64,000 nt of DNA from contig NZ_MCIF01000002.1 in NCBI RefSeq assembly GCF_003268475.1, forward strand, positions 1,966,259 to 2,030,258. The letters are read 5' to 3'. Shown here in pieces: positions 57,281 through 64,000 of the stretch. The position numbers and the translations under genes are program-made. This stretch comes from Thermogemmatispora tikiterensis (GTDB taxonomy: Bacteria > Chloroflexota > Ktedonobacteria > Ktedonobacterales > Ktedonobacteraceae). How positions within the stretch are numbered: position 1 is the first letter of the stretch; each line of letters starts with the position of its first letter. Under the pieces are notes generated by a model. That model made no database searches. It saw only the letters and a program-made list of their open reading frames with translations, and was not told where the DNA came from.

Positions 57281-58060
57281 TTATTCCTCTGCCGGGGCAA
57301 CGTTGCTCACGCTAGAGGCAGCAGTCGGCTGTTGATCACGCCTCCCATCCGCCTGGAAAACATAGCCAACCCCAGGCTCGGTGAGGATATAGCGCGGGCG
57401 CGAGGGTTCTTGCTCGACTTTGCGCCGTAGTTGCCGCACATAGACGCGCAGATAGTCCGCCTCTTCTCCGTACTCAGGCCCCCATACCGCTCGCAGCAAG
57501 GTGCGATGGGTCAGGACCTTGCCAGCGTGCAGCATCAGTTGCCGCAATAGCTCAAATTCTGTTGGGGTGAGGCGAACCTCACGATCACCCGCCCGCACAT
57601 AACGGCGCTCGACGTCCATAACCAAATAGCCATCGCTGCTGCGCAAGACCTGCGCTTCTTCTTGCTGCCTGCCCCCTCCACCACTGGCAGCACGGCGCAG
57701 GCAAGCCCGCACGCGCGCTAACAGCTCGGCGTTACTAAAGGGCTTGGTCAGATAATCATCCGCCCCCAGATCCAGGGCGCGGACTTTCTGCTTCTCTTCA
57801 GTCCTGGCTGAGAGGACAATGATGGGCACCTGACTCTGGCGGCGAACTTGCTCACAGACTTCCAGGCCGTCGATGCTCCCCGGCAGGCAGAGGTCGAGTA
57901 GGATCAGGTCAGGTTCATGCTGGCGCACAGCATTGAGCGCTTCTTCTCCGTTGTCGGCCACTAACACTTCATAGCCGCTCATGAGCAGGTTTCTGCGCAA
58001 AATACGCTGAATTGAGAGTTCGTCATCGACAACTAAGATGCGCTTGCCTCGGGATCTCAT
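57281..58060 (-). CDS. OmpR/PhoB-family response regulator
   Basis: This 259-residue protein has an N-terminal receiver (ILVVDDELSIQRILRRNLLM, acceptor Asp in LILLDLCLPGSIDGLEVCEQ, Thr/Ser in IIVLSARTEEKQ, Lys in YLTKPFSNAEL) and a C-terminal winged helix (about 140-235, VRLTPTEFELLRQLMLHAGK and YLRVYVRQLRRKVEQEPSRP, YILTEPGVGYVFQ), like KdpE. It would activate or repress genes after phosphorylation by the kinase whose stop overlaps its ATG by four bases. Targets are unknown. Confidence 0.9.
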   Translation of the reverse strand: MRSRGKRILVVDDELSIQRILRRNLLMSGYEVLVADNGEEALNAVRQHEPDLILLDLCLPGSIDGLEVCEQVRRQSQVPIIVLSARTEEKQKVRALDLGADDYLTKPFSNAELLARVRACLRRAASGGGGRQQEEAQVLRSSDGYLVMDVERRYVRAGDREVRLTPTEFELLRQLMLHAGKVLTHRTLLRAVWGPEYGEEADYLRVYVRQLRRKVEQEPSRPRYILTEPGVGYVFQADGRRDQQPTAASSVSNVAPAEE

Positions 58061-60705
58061 TCTTGTTCCTCCGACAACCGTGCAGCGGGCGAAGGCAGGC
58101 TGTGGGCCGGGCCGGGAGCGGGCCCACAGGAGCAGACTGGCAGGGCAAAGACAAAGATGGCTCCTCCTCCCACGGAGGACTCTATCCAGATCCGCCCTCC
58201 ATGCGCCTCGATGATGCCTCGGCAGATGGCCAGACTCAGGCCATTTCCCTGGGGGTCAACACTATAAAAGGTTTTGAAGATACGCTCACGTTCTCCTTCC
58301 GGCAGCTGATAGCCATGAGCGAGGAGGCGACCGTGCAGTACGCCGTCAACGATCTCGAGTTTGACAGCAATCTCCTCGTTCGATCGGTTATGACGCAGAG
58401 CGTTCTCCAACAGATTATAAAAGACGCGCTCCATCTGTGCGTAATCAGCGTGGACAAGCAGCGGCAATGGAGGCTGCAGATATGGGCGAATGTTGAGCTT
58501 TCTTCCCAAGCTGCGCTCTAGGCGCAGGAGGGCGCTGTTGAGCAGCTCACCCATGTCGCACCACTCTTTCTCAAGGGTGAGAGCCCCCATCTCAATACGC
58601 GACATCTCGATCAGCGCGTTGATGAGCACGGTCAGATGATCGGTCTCGGTATCAACCTCGCGCAGAATTTCACGCCGCGTCTCTTCATCCCAGACAATGC
58701 CTGGCTCCAGTAGCCCGGTGATGGCCGCTTTGATGGATGTGAGGGGCGTGCGCAGGTCGTGCGAGACCGAGGAGAGCAGGGCCAATTTGTTCTTTTCGTC
58801 GCGCACCTGCTCGGTGATATCGTGGGCTTGGAGCGCGTAGGCTTTGAGCTGGCCATGCTGGTCTTTGACAGGATGACGGGTGAAGAGATAATGGCGATCG
58901 AGGCTCGTGTCGTCCTGGCCGGCCCCCCCTCGCCGCTCGTGTCGCCTGTTCTCGTCACCGTCTGCCGCTCTGGTGGCCGCCTGCCCATGGAGTGGTTCGC
59001 TGGCAAAGGCACAGCGTAGCTCCCAGGTCCGTGCCTGTTCCTGGGTAAACTGGCCGAGGTATTGCTCCAGTTGCTCACGATTGCGCGCAAGGATGAGCAG
59101 GGTTGAGAAAATTTCAGCGAGTCGCCGACTATCTCCGGCTTGCAGGCGAACGCCACACAGGCTCTCCGCCGCTGGATTCATGTAGATGCAGCGCCCGCTG
59201 AGATCCACAGCAAACCAGGCATCAGTAAGATGACCCGGCAGGTGCTCATGAAGCTGGACCAGGCGGCTCAGTTCACTCAGTATGCTGGCCCGCTCAAGCG
59301 CTTCCTCGGCGCCGCGCGTGAGTAGGGCGGCGCTGGAATCTTGCGCCGGAGTAACGACCTTTGTCTCTGCCACATCTACAATCTGCTTATCAGACAACGC
59401 CTGGGGAGTCCCAACAGCCTGCCTGCGCTGACGCACGGCGTTCATCAGAGTCTGCAGGTTCTGCTCAGGACAGGTCAGCAGATAGTCGGCAATGAAGCGC
59501 AGAAGGCTCATAAAGCTGATGCCAAAGGTCTGCTCAAATTCGCTACGTACCTGCTCCAGTAGCTGCTCCTCCTCTTCTTTGCCCCATTGTCTTTGAGTCG
59601 CTTCGAGTCGCGCAATGATCTCTCGAAAGCGTTGCTGCCGCCGTACCGCTTCGAGCAGCATACCATTGTGAATGGCGATAGTGGCCTGACTCGCAAAGAG
59701 TGAGAGGATGTCTACTTTGAGTGGTGTAAAACCACCCGGTTCTTCAGAGCAGAGCAGTAAGGCTCCGTAAACGGTGGAGTCAGTGACCAGCGGATGGACA
59801 AAGATAGAGCGAATCTTGAGCTGGCTATAGAGAGGCTGGCTGGCTGGGAAACGCGAGTCATTGCCGATGTCATTCGAAAACTGCGGCTGGCGATGAAGCA
59901 GGCTGTAGCCAATGATGCACTGCTCGCTGAGAGCCTGCCCTTTCTCGATAATACGCGCGAGGGTGTGGGCCTCCAGACCAGCCTGAGCTTCGAGGCGTAA
60001 GCCCCCCCTCTGGCCCGGGCGGTCGAGGGTGACAATCGCTGACCAGACGCGCAGCGCCTCGGCAATACCGTTGACGATGCGCTGAAAGATGGTGGCCAGA
60101 TCCATCGTCGAAGCCAGCGCATTGGAGACGGCTTTGAGCGCTTCCCGCTGCCGGTCCTGAATCTGGGCGCTGCCGCCTACCTGCACCCCTTCGATCGCAG
60201 CCGCCAGGACCCGCCCTACCGCTTCCAGCAGACGACGCAGCGAGGGATCATCATAGGTACCCAGCTGACAGCTTCCCAGCTCCAAAGTGCCCAGCACACG
60301 ATCTTCGACTACTAATGGCACAATGGCAGCCGAGCGCAGCTGCGGGTGGCCGCTGAGGGCATCCCCTACCTTCGCCGGCGGTCCATCCGCTCCCTGCGGA
60401 TAGTTCTCGACGAGCATAATGGGGTGTCTCAGCACCTGCTCCGCCCGCGATTCGGGTAACGGGTGCTGATGATGGCGCGCCTGCCAAGCATCGCCCTCTC
60501 CTCGCCAGCAGACTGTCACGCGCACAGCTTGACGGTCATGCCTTAGAAGGACTACGCCAAAAACGTCAAATGGGATGGTCGGCGTCAGCTCTGCCGCAAG
60601 CCTGGTATAGTCGGGTTTCGAGCCACGCACGCTCGCAATAATGCGAAACACACGCTCGACGATAGCAGATTCATCTAGCGTGGAGACGCGCGTCCCTGCT
60701 TTCAT
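58057..60705 (-). CDS. GAF-GAF-PAS sensor histidine kinase with degenerate G1 box
   Basis: This 882-residue soluble kinase has two GAF domains (about 20-185 and 195-355), a helical middle, a PAS domain (about 490-590, DAWFAVDLSGRCIYMNPAAE), HisKA with LLSSVSHDLRTPLTSIKAAI (His about 648) and HATPase_c with RVFYNLLENALRHNRSNEEI. The G1 motif, normally DxGxG, reads LLAHGYQLPEGERERIF, so the adenine-contacting Asp is missing. The G2 motif GNGLSLAICRGIIEAHGG is kept. ATP binding may be weak, or the protein may work through a partner. ATG 60705 is preceded by GGGGGGAACA; a TTG at 60720 is the longer option. The KdpD-like end and RR neighbour form a classical two-component pair. Confidence 0.82.
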   Translation of the reverse strand: MKAGTRVSTLDESAIVERVFRIIASVRGSKPDYTRLAAELTPTIPFDVFGVVLLRHDRQAVRVTVCWRGEGDAWQARHHQHPLPESRAEQVLRHPIMLVENYPQGADGPPAKVGDALSGHPQLRSAAIVPLVVEDRVLGTLELGSCQLGTYDDPSLRRLLEAVGRVLAAAIEGVQVGGSAQIQDRQREALKAVSNALASTMDLATIFQRIVNGIAEALRVWSAIVTLDRPGQRGGLRLEAQAGLEAHTLARIIEKGQALSEQCIIGYSLLHRQPQFSNDIGNDSRFPASQPLYSQLKIRSIFVHPLVTDSTVYGALLLCSEEPGGFTPLKVDILSLFASQATIAIHNGMLLEAVRRQQRFREIIARLEATQRQWGKEEEEQLLEQVRSEFEQTFGISFMSLLRFIADYLLTCPEQNLQTLMNAVRQRRQAVGTPQALSDKQIVDVAETKVVTPAQDSSAALLTRGAEEALERASILSELSRLVQLHEHLPGHLTDAWFAVDLSGRCIYMNPAAESLCGVRLQAGDSRRLAEIFSTLLILARNREQLEQYLGQFTQEQARTWELRCAFASEPLHGQAATRAADGDENRRHERRGGAGQDDTSLDRHYLFTRHPVKDQHGQLKAYALQAHDITEQVRDEKNKLALLSSVSHDLRTPLTSIKAAITGLLEPGIVWDEETRREILREVDTETDHLTVLINALIEMSRIEMGALTLEKEWCDMGELLNSALLRLERSLGRKLNIRPYLQPPLPLLVHADYAQMERVFYNLLENALRHNRSNEEIAVKLEIVDGVLHGRLLAHGYQLPEGERERIFKTFYSVDPQGNGLSLAICRGIIEAHGGRIWIESSVGGGAIFVFALPVCSCGPAPGPAHSLPSPAARLSEEQE

Positions 60706-60782
60706 TGTTCCCCCCAACAATGAACCGGGCTACCACCTCTTGAACAGTTAGCCTGGAGTTTTTTCTCTACACAATCATCAGC

Positions 60783-60791
60783 AGTATAACA
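60783..60791 (-). promoter_or_regulatory. Extended -10 promoter (TGTTATACT) of the kinase-regulator unit
   Basis: The minus strand reads TGTTATACT. Transcription would start near 60776, about 70 bases before ATG 60705. The remaining gap up to 61084 (about 290 bases) shows no gene and no clear terminator for the lipoprotein gene. Confidence 0.5.
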
Positions 60792-61084
60792 CAAAAGGAT
60801 GACACAAGTAGTCGGCAAATTCATCCGCATTGATCGCCTTACTCTGCTTCTGTTGAGCTGGTGATGCGGCCCCCTCTGGCCCGAAGGTACTACCGGAACT
60901 GTTTTCAAGCCGACCGAACGGTTTTTTATAGAGCATTCTGGCCCGGCTCCGGCTCTCCGCAGAAGTCTACTCTATTATCAGACGGGCGGCAAGACCACCA
61001 ACAGGCGCGGTTAAGCGGATCGATCGATCCGCTCGACCATCGCACCGTCCGTCAAGACAGGCGCACTCTCGCCTCCCCAAGGGA

Positions 61085-62218
61085 TTACGCAGCAGCATAG
61101 CCGGTCAGTTCAACATAGCCTTCTCCGTCGACGGCATGGCCTGCGCTCTGACCCTGAATGCTCACGGCCCCCTCCCAATAGGCGTTGCCAGTCGACTGGT
61201 AGGTCACCAGCTCTTGATCTTTCAGCTCTGGCTGAAGAGTGAGCTGGGCAGAGAAGCGTCCATCGCTGATGACGATCCGCCAGCCAGAAGGATAGCGGGC
61301 ATGGGTCACCGGACTCAGCCAGGTTGCCAGGGTTTGAACGCGCAGCGCACTGGCCGGCAAGAGGTGGTCCTGACCACTGGGATCGATGAAGCTCACATAG
61401 GTGGAGATAACCCGCTTGCTAGCATCACGGATCAGATAGAGCATCAGCTCGCTATTATCATTGAGCTGCAAACTGAACCAGTCCCAGCCGCCGCCGGCCA
61501 GAGTGAGGAAGTTTCCCCATTGGTGGTCCATCCAGGCCAATCCCGTGACAGTCAGGGTCTGGCCATGATCAACCAGGAGGCCGCTGACGGCTAAACGAGT
61601 GCGCGAGTAATAGTAGGAGAAGCCTGCCAGACCATAGGTGATCAGCCCGTTGCCATTATGCAAGACAGCTGATTTGAGCGCCTGGAGCTGCAACTGCAGG
61701 GCATAGTCTGGCATGACAGCTGCCAGTTGATCTTTCCCATTGCGCCCCTGCATGTGCCAGGGGCCGACCTGGAGCTGGAAGCCTCCCTGGCTGCTCGCTC
61801 CTGCAGATGAAGGATCAAGTTGCAGCACGCGCTGCTGCGCAAAGTGAAACTGACCACGGGAGATGTCGCTGATGGCGAAATGAGCTGCGTAGACAGGCGG
61901 CAAGTCGCTACGCAGTACTTGGAAAAAGACCAGCTCGAAGCCATAGTGCAGGAGACGCCCGTCGTTGGCGCGGGCCTGGAGGTGGCCAGTATAGTACCAC
62001 CACTCGGTGAGGTCCTTATGCGGGGCCTCGTCCTGGGGTAGACGAATGGGAGGCAAAGGCGTCGCCTGGGCGGTGACAGGCACCAGCGGCAGCTGCGCTG
62101 AGGTAGCCGGAATGCCCGGAAAGGCGCAGGCGCTCAAGCCGCTCAGTCCGGCCAGCAGCGCCAGCAGAAGATAGAGCAGCTGTCCAAGACGGCAGCCTCT
62201 CCTATGCAGCGTGCTCAT
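61085..62218 (-). CDS. AttH/CrtC-like (carotenoid hydratase-fold) lipoprotein
   Basis: This 377-residue protein has a signal peptide LGQLLYLLLALLAGLSGLSAC with a lipobox LSAC at Cys 31. The mature part has the lipocalin-like double barrel of the AttH/CrtC family: TEWWYYTGHLQARANDGRLL (about 70), LHYGFELVFFQ, AHFAISD, LTVTGLAWMDHQWGNFLTLA (about 225-245) with GGWDWFSLQLNDNSELMLYL. The family includes carotenoid 1,2-hydratases and uncharacterised lipoproteins; as an exported lipoprotein, carotenoid chemistry is uncertain. The ATG overlaps the stop of the MMPL gene (TAATG), so they are coupled and may handle a common lipid. Confidence 0.75.
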   Translation of the reverse strand: MSTLHRRGCRLGQLLYLLLALLAGLSGLSACAFPGIPATSAQLPLVPVTAQATPLPPIRLPQDEAPHKDLTEWWYYTGHLQARANDGRLLHYGFELVFFQVLRSDLPPVYAAHFAISDISRGQFHFAQQRVLQLDPSSAGASSQGGFQLQVGPWHMQGRNGKDQLAAVMPDYALQLQLQALKSAVLHNGNGLITYGLAGFSYYYSRTRLAVSGLLVDHGQTLTVTGLAWMDHQWGNFLTLAGGGWDWFSLQLNDNSELMLYLIRDASKRVISTYVSFIDPSGQDHLLPASALRVQTLATWLSPVTHARYPSGWRIVISDGRFSAQLTLQPELKDQELVTYQSTGNAYWEGAVSIQGQSAGHAVDGEGYVELTGYAAA

Positions 62219-64000
62219 TATAGCCTTCCTCCTTGCTGGGACCGGGGATGAGCAGGCTGCTCTCCCTCACTGCTCACTAACGTCCCTCCCTCACTGCTGA
62301 CCTCGTGGCGGCCTGCTTCCTCCTCAGCCAGGAGGGTAGGCCGGCGTTGGACCCCGACAAATGGCAGCCACCAGTTGAGATTGCCCAAGAGCCGCATGGT
62401 CGCTGGCACAAGCAAACCTCGCACGAGCGTGGCATCGCAGATGACAGCCAGGGCCATGCCCAACCCGAGAGCCTTCACGAGGATCATATCGGCAGTGGCA
62501 AAGCAGGCACTGACCACCACAACAATGGCAGCTGCGCTGGTGATGATTCCCCCACTGCGTTGCAGGCCAAGGGCCACCGCCTGGGTATTGTCTCCGCTCT
62601 CCCAGTAGGCTTCTTGCACCCGGGAGAGTAGAAAGACCTCATAATCCATCGAGAGGCCAAAGAGCGAGCAGAAGAGGAGAATGGGACTGGAAGCTTCGAC
62701 GAAGCCCAGGGGTGTGAAGCCCAGCAGCTGATGCAAGAAGCCCTCCTGGAAGATGACAACCAGCGCTCCATAGCTAGCCAGGATCGATAGTGTATTCATA
62801 AGAATGGCCTTGAGCGGCAGCAGCAGCGAGCGGAAGAGCAGCAGGAGCACGACATAGGTGATGCCCGCTACAATCAGCGCCGCCTTCGGGAAATCCCCAT
62901 AGAGGGCCTCGACGTAGTCGATGTTGCTGGCGCTCCCTCCGGCAACAAGCACATGCATGCCCGGCCCCGGAGGCGTGTTACGAATGGTCAGCACCAGCTC
63001 CTCTGACTGCTCCGAGAGCATGTCATACTTACTGATGACAGTGACCATTGCCAGGTTGCCCGCGACCGAGGATTTGAGCAGACCGGATAAATAGGGATCA
63101 GCAATGAGTTGTGGGTGGGTATAGAGTAGCTCATATTCCTGTAAAGTCAGACGAGGATCAGCGCTCACGATACTGTCGACGCGGGCCACGCGCGGATCAG
63201 CTTCTAGCCGCTGGACATAGCGATAGAGCAAGGCAATATTGTTGGGCGTCAGCACGTCGCCTTGCATCTGAACGGCCAGTAGAATGGGCGTCGTCTCGCG
63301 CGCGTTGAAACGCGAGATCAAGAGATCATAGGAGACGCGCGACGGGACATCTTGGGGCAGGATCGAGGCCCCCGGCGCCGAAAAGCGGACCGCCAGGAAG
63401 GGTAACCCGAGGGCCACCAGCAGCACTAAGACCGGGAAGAAGAAGCGTAGCGGATAGCGCATGACCAGATGCGATAGCCGATACCAGAATCCCTGATGTG
63501 GCTGAATGAGGGCGCTGCGTGCCCCAGCCAGAGCCACTTCTTCTGTCGCTGCATCTACATGAGCAGCCCGCCGCTGACGCCACCAGCCCCACAGCCAGGA
63601 GAGGCGCACGGGCAGAGCGTTGACGCGCGTCCCCAGAATGGCCAGCATGGCCGGCAGCAGGGTCAGGGCCGCCACTACGCAGAGCATGACCACCAGCATA
63701 CCCCCCAGACCAACCGAGCGCAGCATGTTAATGCGGAAGAACGTCAGTCCGAAGAGGCCAATGGAGACGGTAAAACCGGAGAAGGTTACAGCTCGCCCAG
63801 CGGTGGCCACGGTAACGGCCACCGCCTCACCTGGCTTCCGACCACGCGCTAACTCTTCGCGAAAGCGGCTGACCATGAAGAGGGAATAGTCAACCCCCAG
63901 CCCGAGGCCGAACAGAGTGGTAATGTTCAAAACAAAGATCGACAGCGGGGTGACATGCCCCAGCCCAAAGATAATGGCCAGCGCCACGACCACCGCTCCG
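62218..64000 (-). CDS. MMPL-family RND transporter, 5' end cut by window end
   Basis: At least 591 residues of an MMPL/RND-type membrane transporter are visible; the frame is open to the window end, so the N-terminus is missing. The first membrane block has LGLGVDYSLFMVSRFREELA (the MMPL signature GxDY) and a second copy, LFGLSMDYEVFLLSRVQEAY, lies in the C-terminal bundle. A soluble porter-like loop (about residues 210-400 of the visible part) lies between the two bundles. A charged tail follows. Such proteins export lipids or siderophores, or flip glycolipids, by proton motive force; the two GxDY motifs carry the expected Asp-Tyr pairs. Its stop overlaps the CrtC/AttH-like lipoprotein gene, which suggests a joint lipid-export role. 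Confidence 0.85.
   Translation of the reverse strand, partial: GAVVVALAIIFGLGHVTPLSIFVLNITTLFGLGLGVDYSLFMVSRFREELARGRKPGEAVAVTVATAGRAVTFSGFTVSIGLFGLTFFRINMLRSVGLGGMLVVMLCVVAALTLLPAMLAILGTRVNALPVRLSWLWGWWRQRRAAHVDAATEEVALAGARSALIQPHQGFWYRLSHLVMRYPLRFFFPVLVLLVALGLPFLAVRFSAPGASILPQDVPSRVSYDLLISRFNARETTPILLAVQMQGDVLTPNNIALLYRYVQRLEADPRVARVDSIVSADPRLTLQEYELLYTHPQLIADPYLSGLLKSSVAGNLAMVTVISKYDMLSEQSEELVLTIRNTPPGPGMHVLVAGGSASNIDYVEALYGDFPKAALIVAGITYVVLLLLFRSLLLPLKAILMNTLSILASYGALVVIFQEGFLHQLLGFTPLGFVEASSPILLFCSLFGLSMDYEVFLLSRVQEAYWESGDNTQAVALGLQRSGGIITSAAAIVVVVSACFATADMILVKALGLGMALAVICDATLVRGLLVPATMRLLGNLNWWLPFVGVQRRPTLLAEEEAGRHEVSSEGGTLVSSEGEQPAHPRSQQGGRL

Noticed and set aside
1..64000. tRNA, rRNA, transposase or phage genes
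   Set aside because: I looked for tRNA-like ends, rRNA signatures, DDE/tyrosine recombinase motifs and phage structural genes among all long frames and found none. A tRNAscan or Infernal run would be decisive.

Overview
The window is GC-rich bacterial DNA. Genes are densely packed and mostly preceded by strong AGGAGG-type ribosome binding sites, and GTG/TTG starts are used now and then. The gene mix points to a Chloroflexota bacterium of the Ktedonobacteria (Thermogemmatispora/Ktedonobacter-like). It includes Ser/Thr kinases with extracellular sensor regions, zinc-ribbon plus transmembrane proteins, an LLM/F420-type oxidoreductase, EXORDIUM-like secreted proteins and a PATAN-type chemosensory cluster. 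This placement is an inference from gene content; there is no rRNA here to confirm it. No tRNA, rRNA, CRISPR array, insertion sequence or prophage was seen.

Region 1-8 kb (minus strand): a cut-off hypothetical gene, then an operon for a three-subunit molybdenum hydroxylase of the 4-hydroxybenzoyl-CoA reductase type (hcrC-hcrA-hcrB) followed by a PaaK-family aryl-CoA ligase. Upstream of it lies a DUF4139 protein. Region 8-21 kb (mostly plus): a secreted EXORDIUM-like protein, an amidase (minus), a zinc-ribbon/membrane protein with BACON-like repeats, a PknB-type kinase with a C-terminal lectin-like domain, agmatinase, a lipoprotein, a disordered basic protein, and a polyprenyl diphosphate synthase behind a structured leader that holds a 23-codon ORF. 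Region 21.5-31.5 kb: a tail-anchored pseudokinase, a small zinc-ribbon protein, an LLM oxidoreductase, a GNAT enzyme, a HAD phosphatase, YceI, PurU, a peroxiredoxin-fold protein, a membrane protein and a trans-sulfuration enzyme. The LLM and YceI genes share a near-identical operator-like palindrome.

Region 31.6-38 kb: an AAA+ ATPase, a PRC-barrel/BON protein, two very small Cys-rich proteins, a GH1 glycosidase, an unknown protein behind an AT-rich island, and an XRE regulator with its own inverted-repeat operator. Region 38.2-43.5 kb (minus): the most unusual unit, four genes encoding NuoB, a chimera of half NuoI plus half NuoE, a divergent NuoF, and an 802-residue fusion of a NuoG-type iron-sulfur domain, GltD/NfnB-type flavoprotein and ferredoxin. 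It has no NuoC/D and no membrane subunits, and is bounded by a promoter and a textbook terminator. leuB follows on the plus strand.

Region 45.6-60.7 kb (minus): a sensor kinase and PhoB-type regulator pair, a tandem receiver protein, a DUF4388 (PATAN) protein, two CheY-like proteins, CheW, an MCP and a giant CheA-REC hybrid. The order resembles cyanobacterial Pix/Tax and Pil-Chp loci; no CheR or CheB is present. Region 61-64 kb: a CrtC/AttH-like lipoprotein and an MMPL transporter that runs off the window end. A TGnTATAAT-like extended -10 without a clear -35 recurs upstream of many genes.
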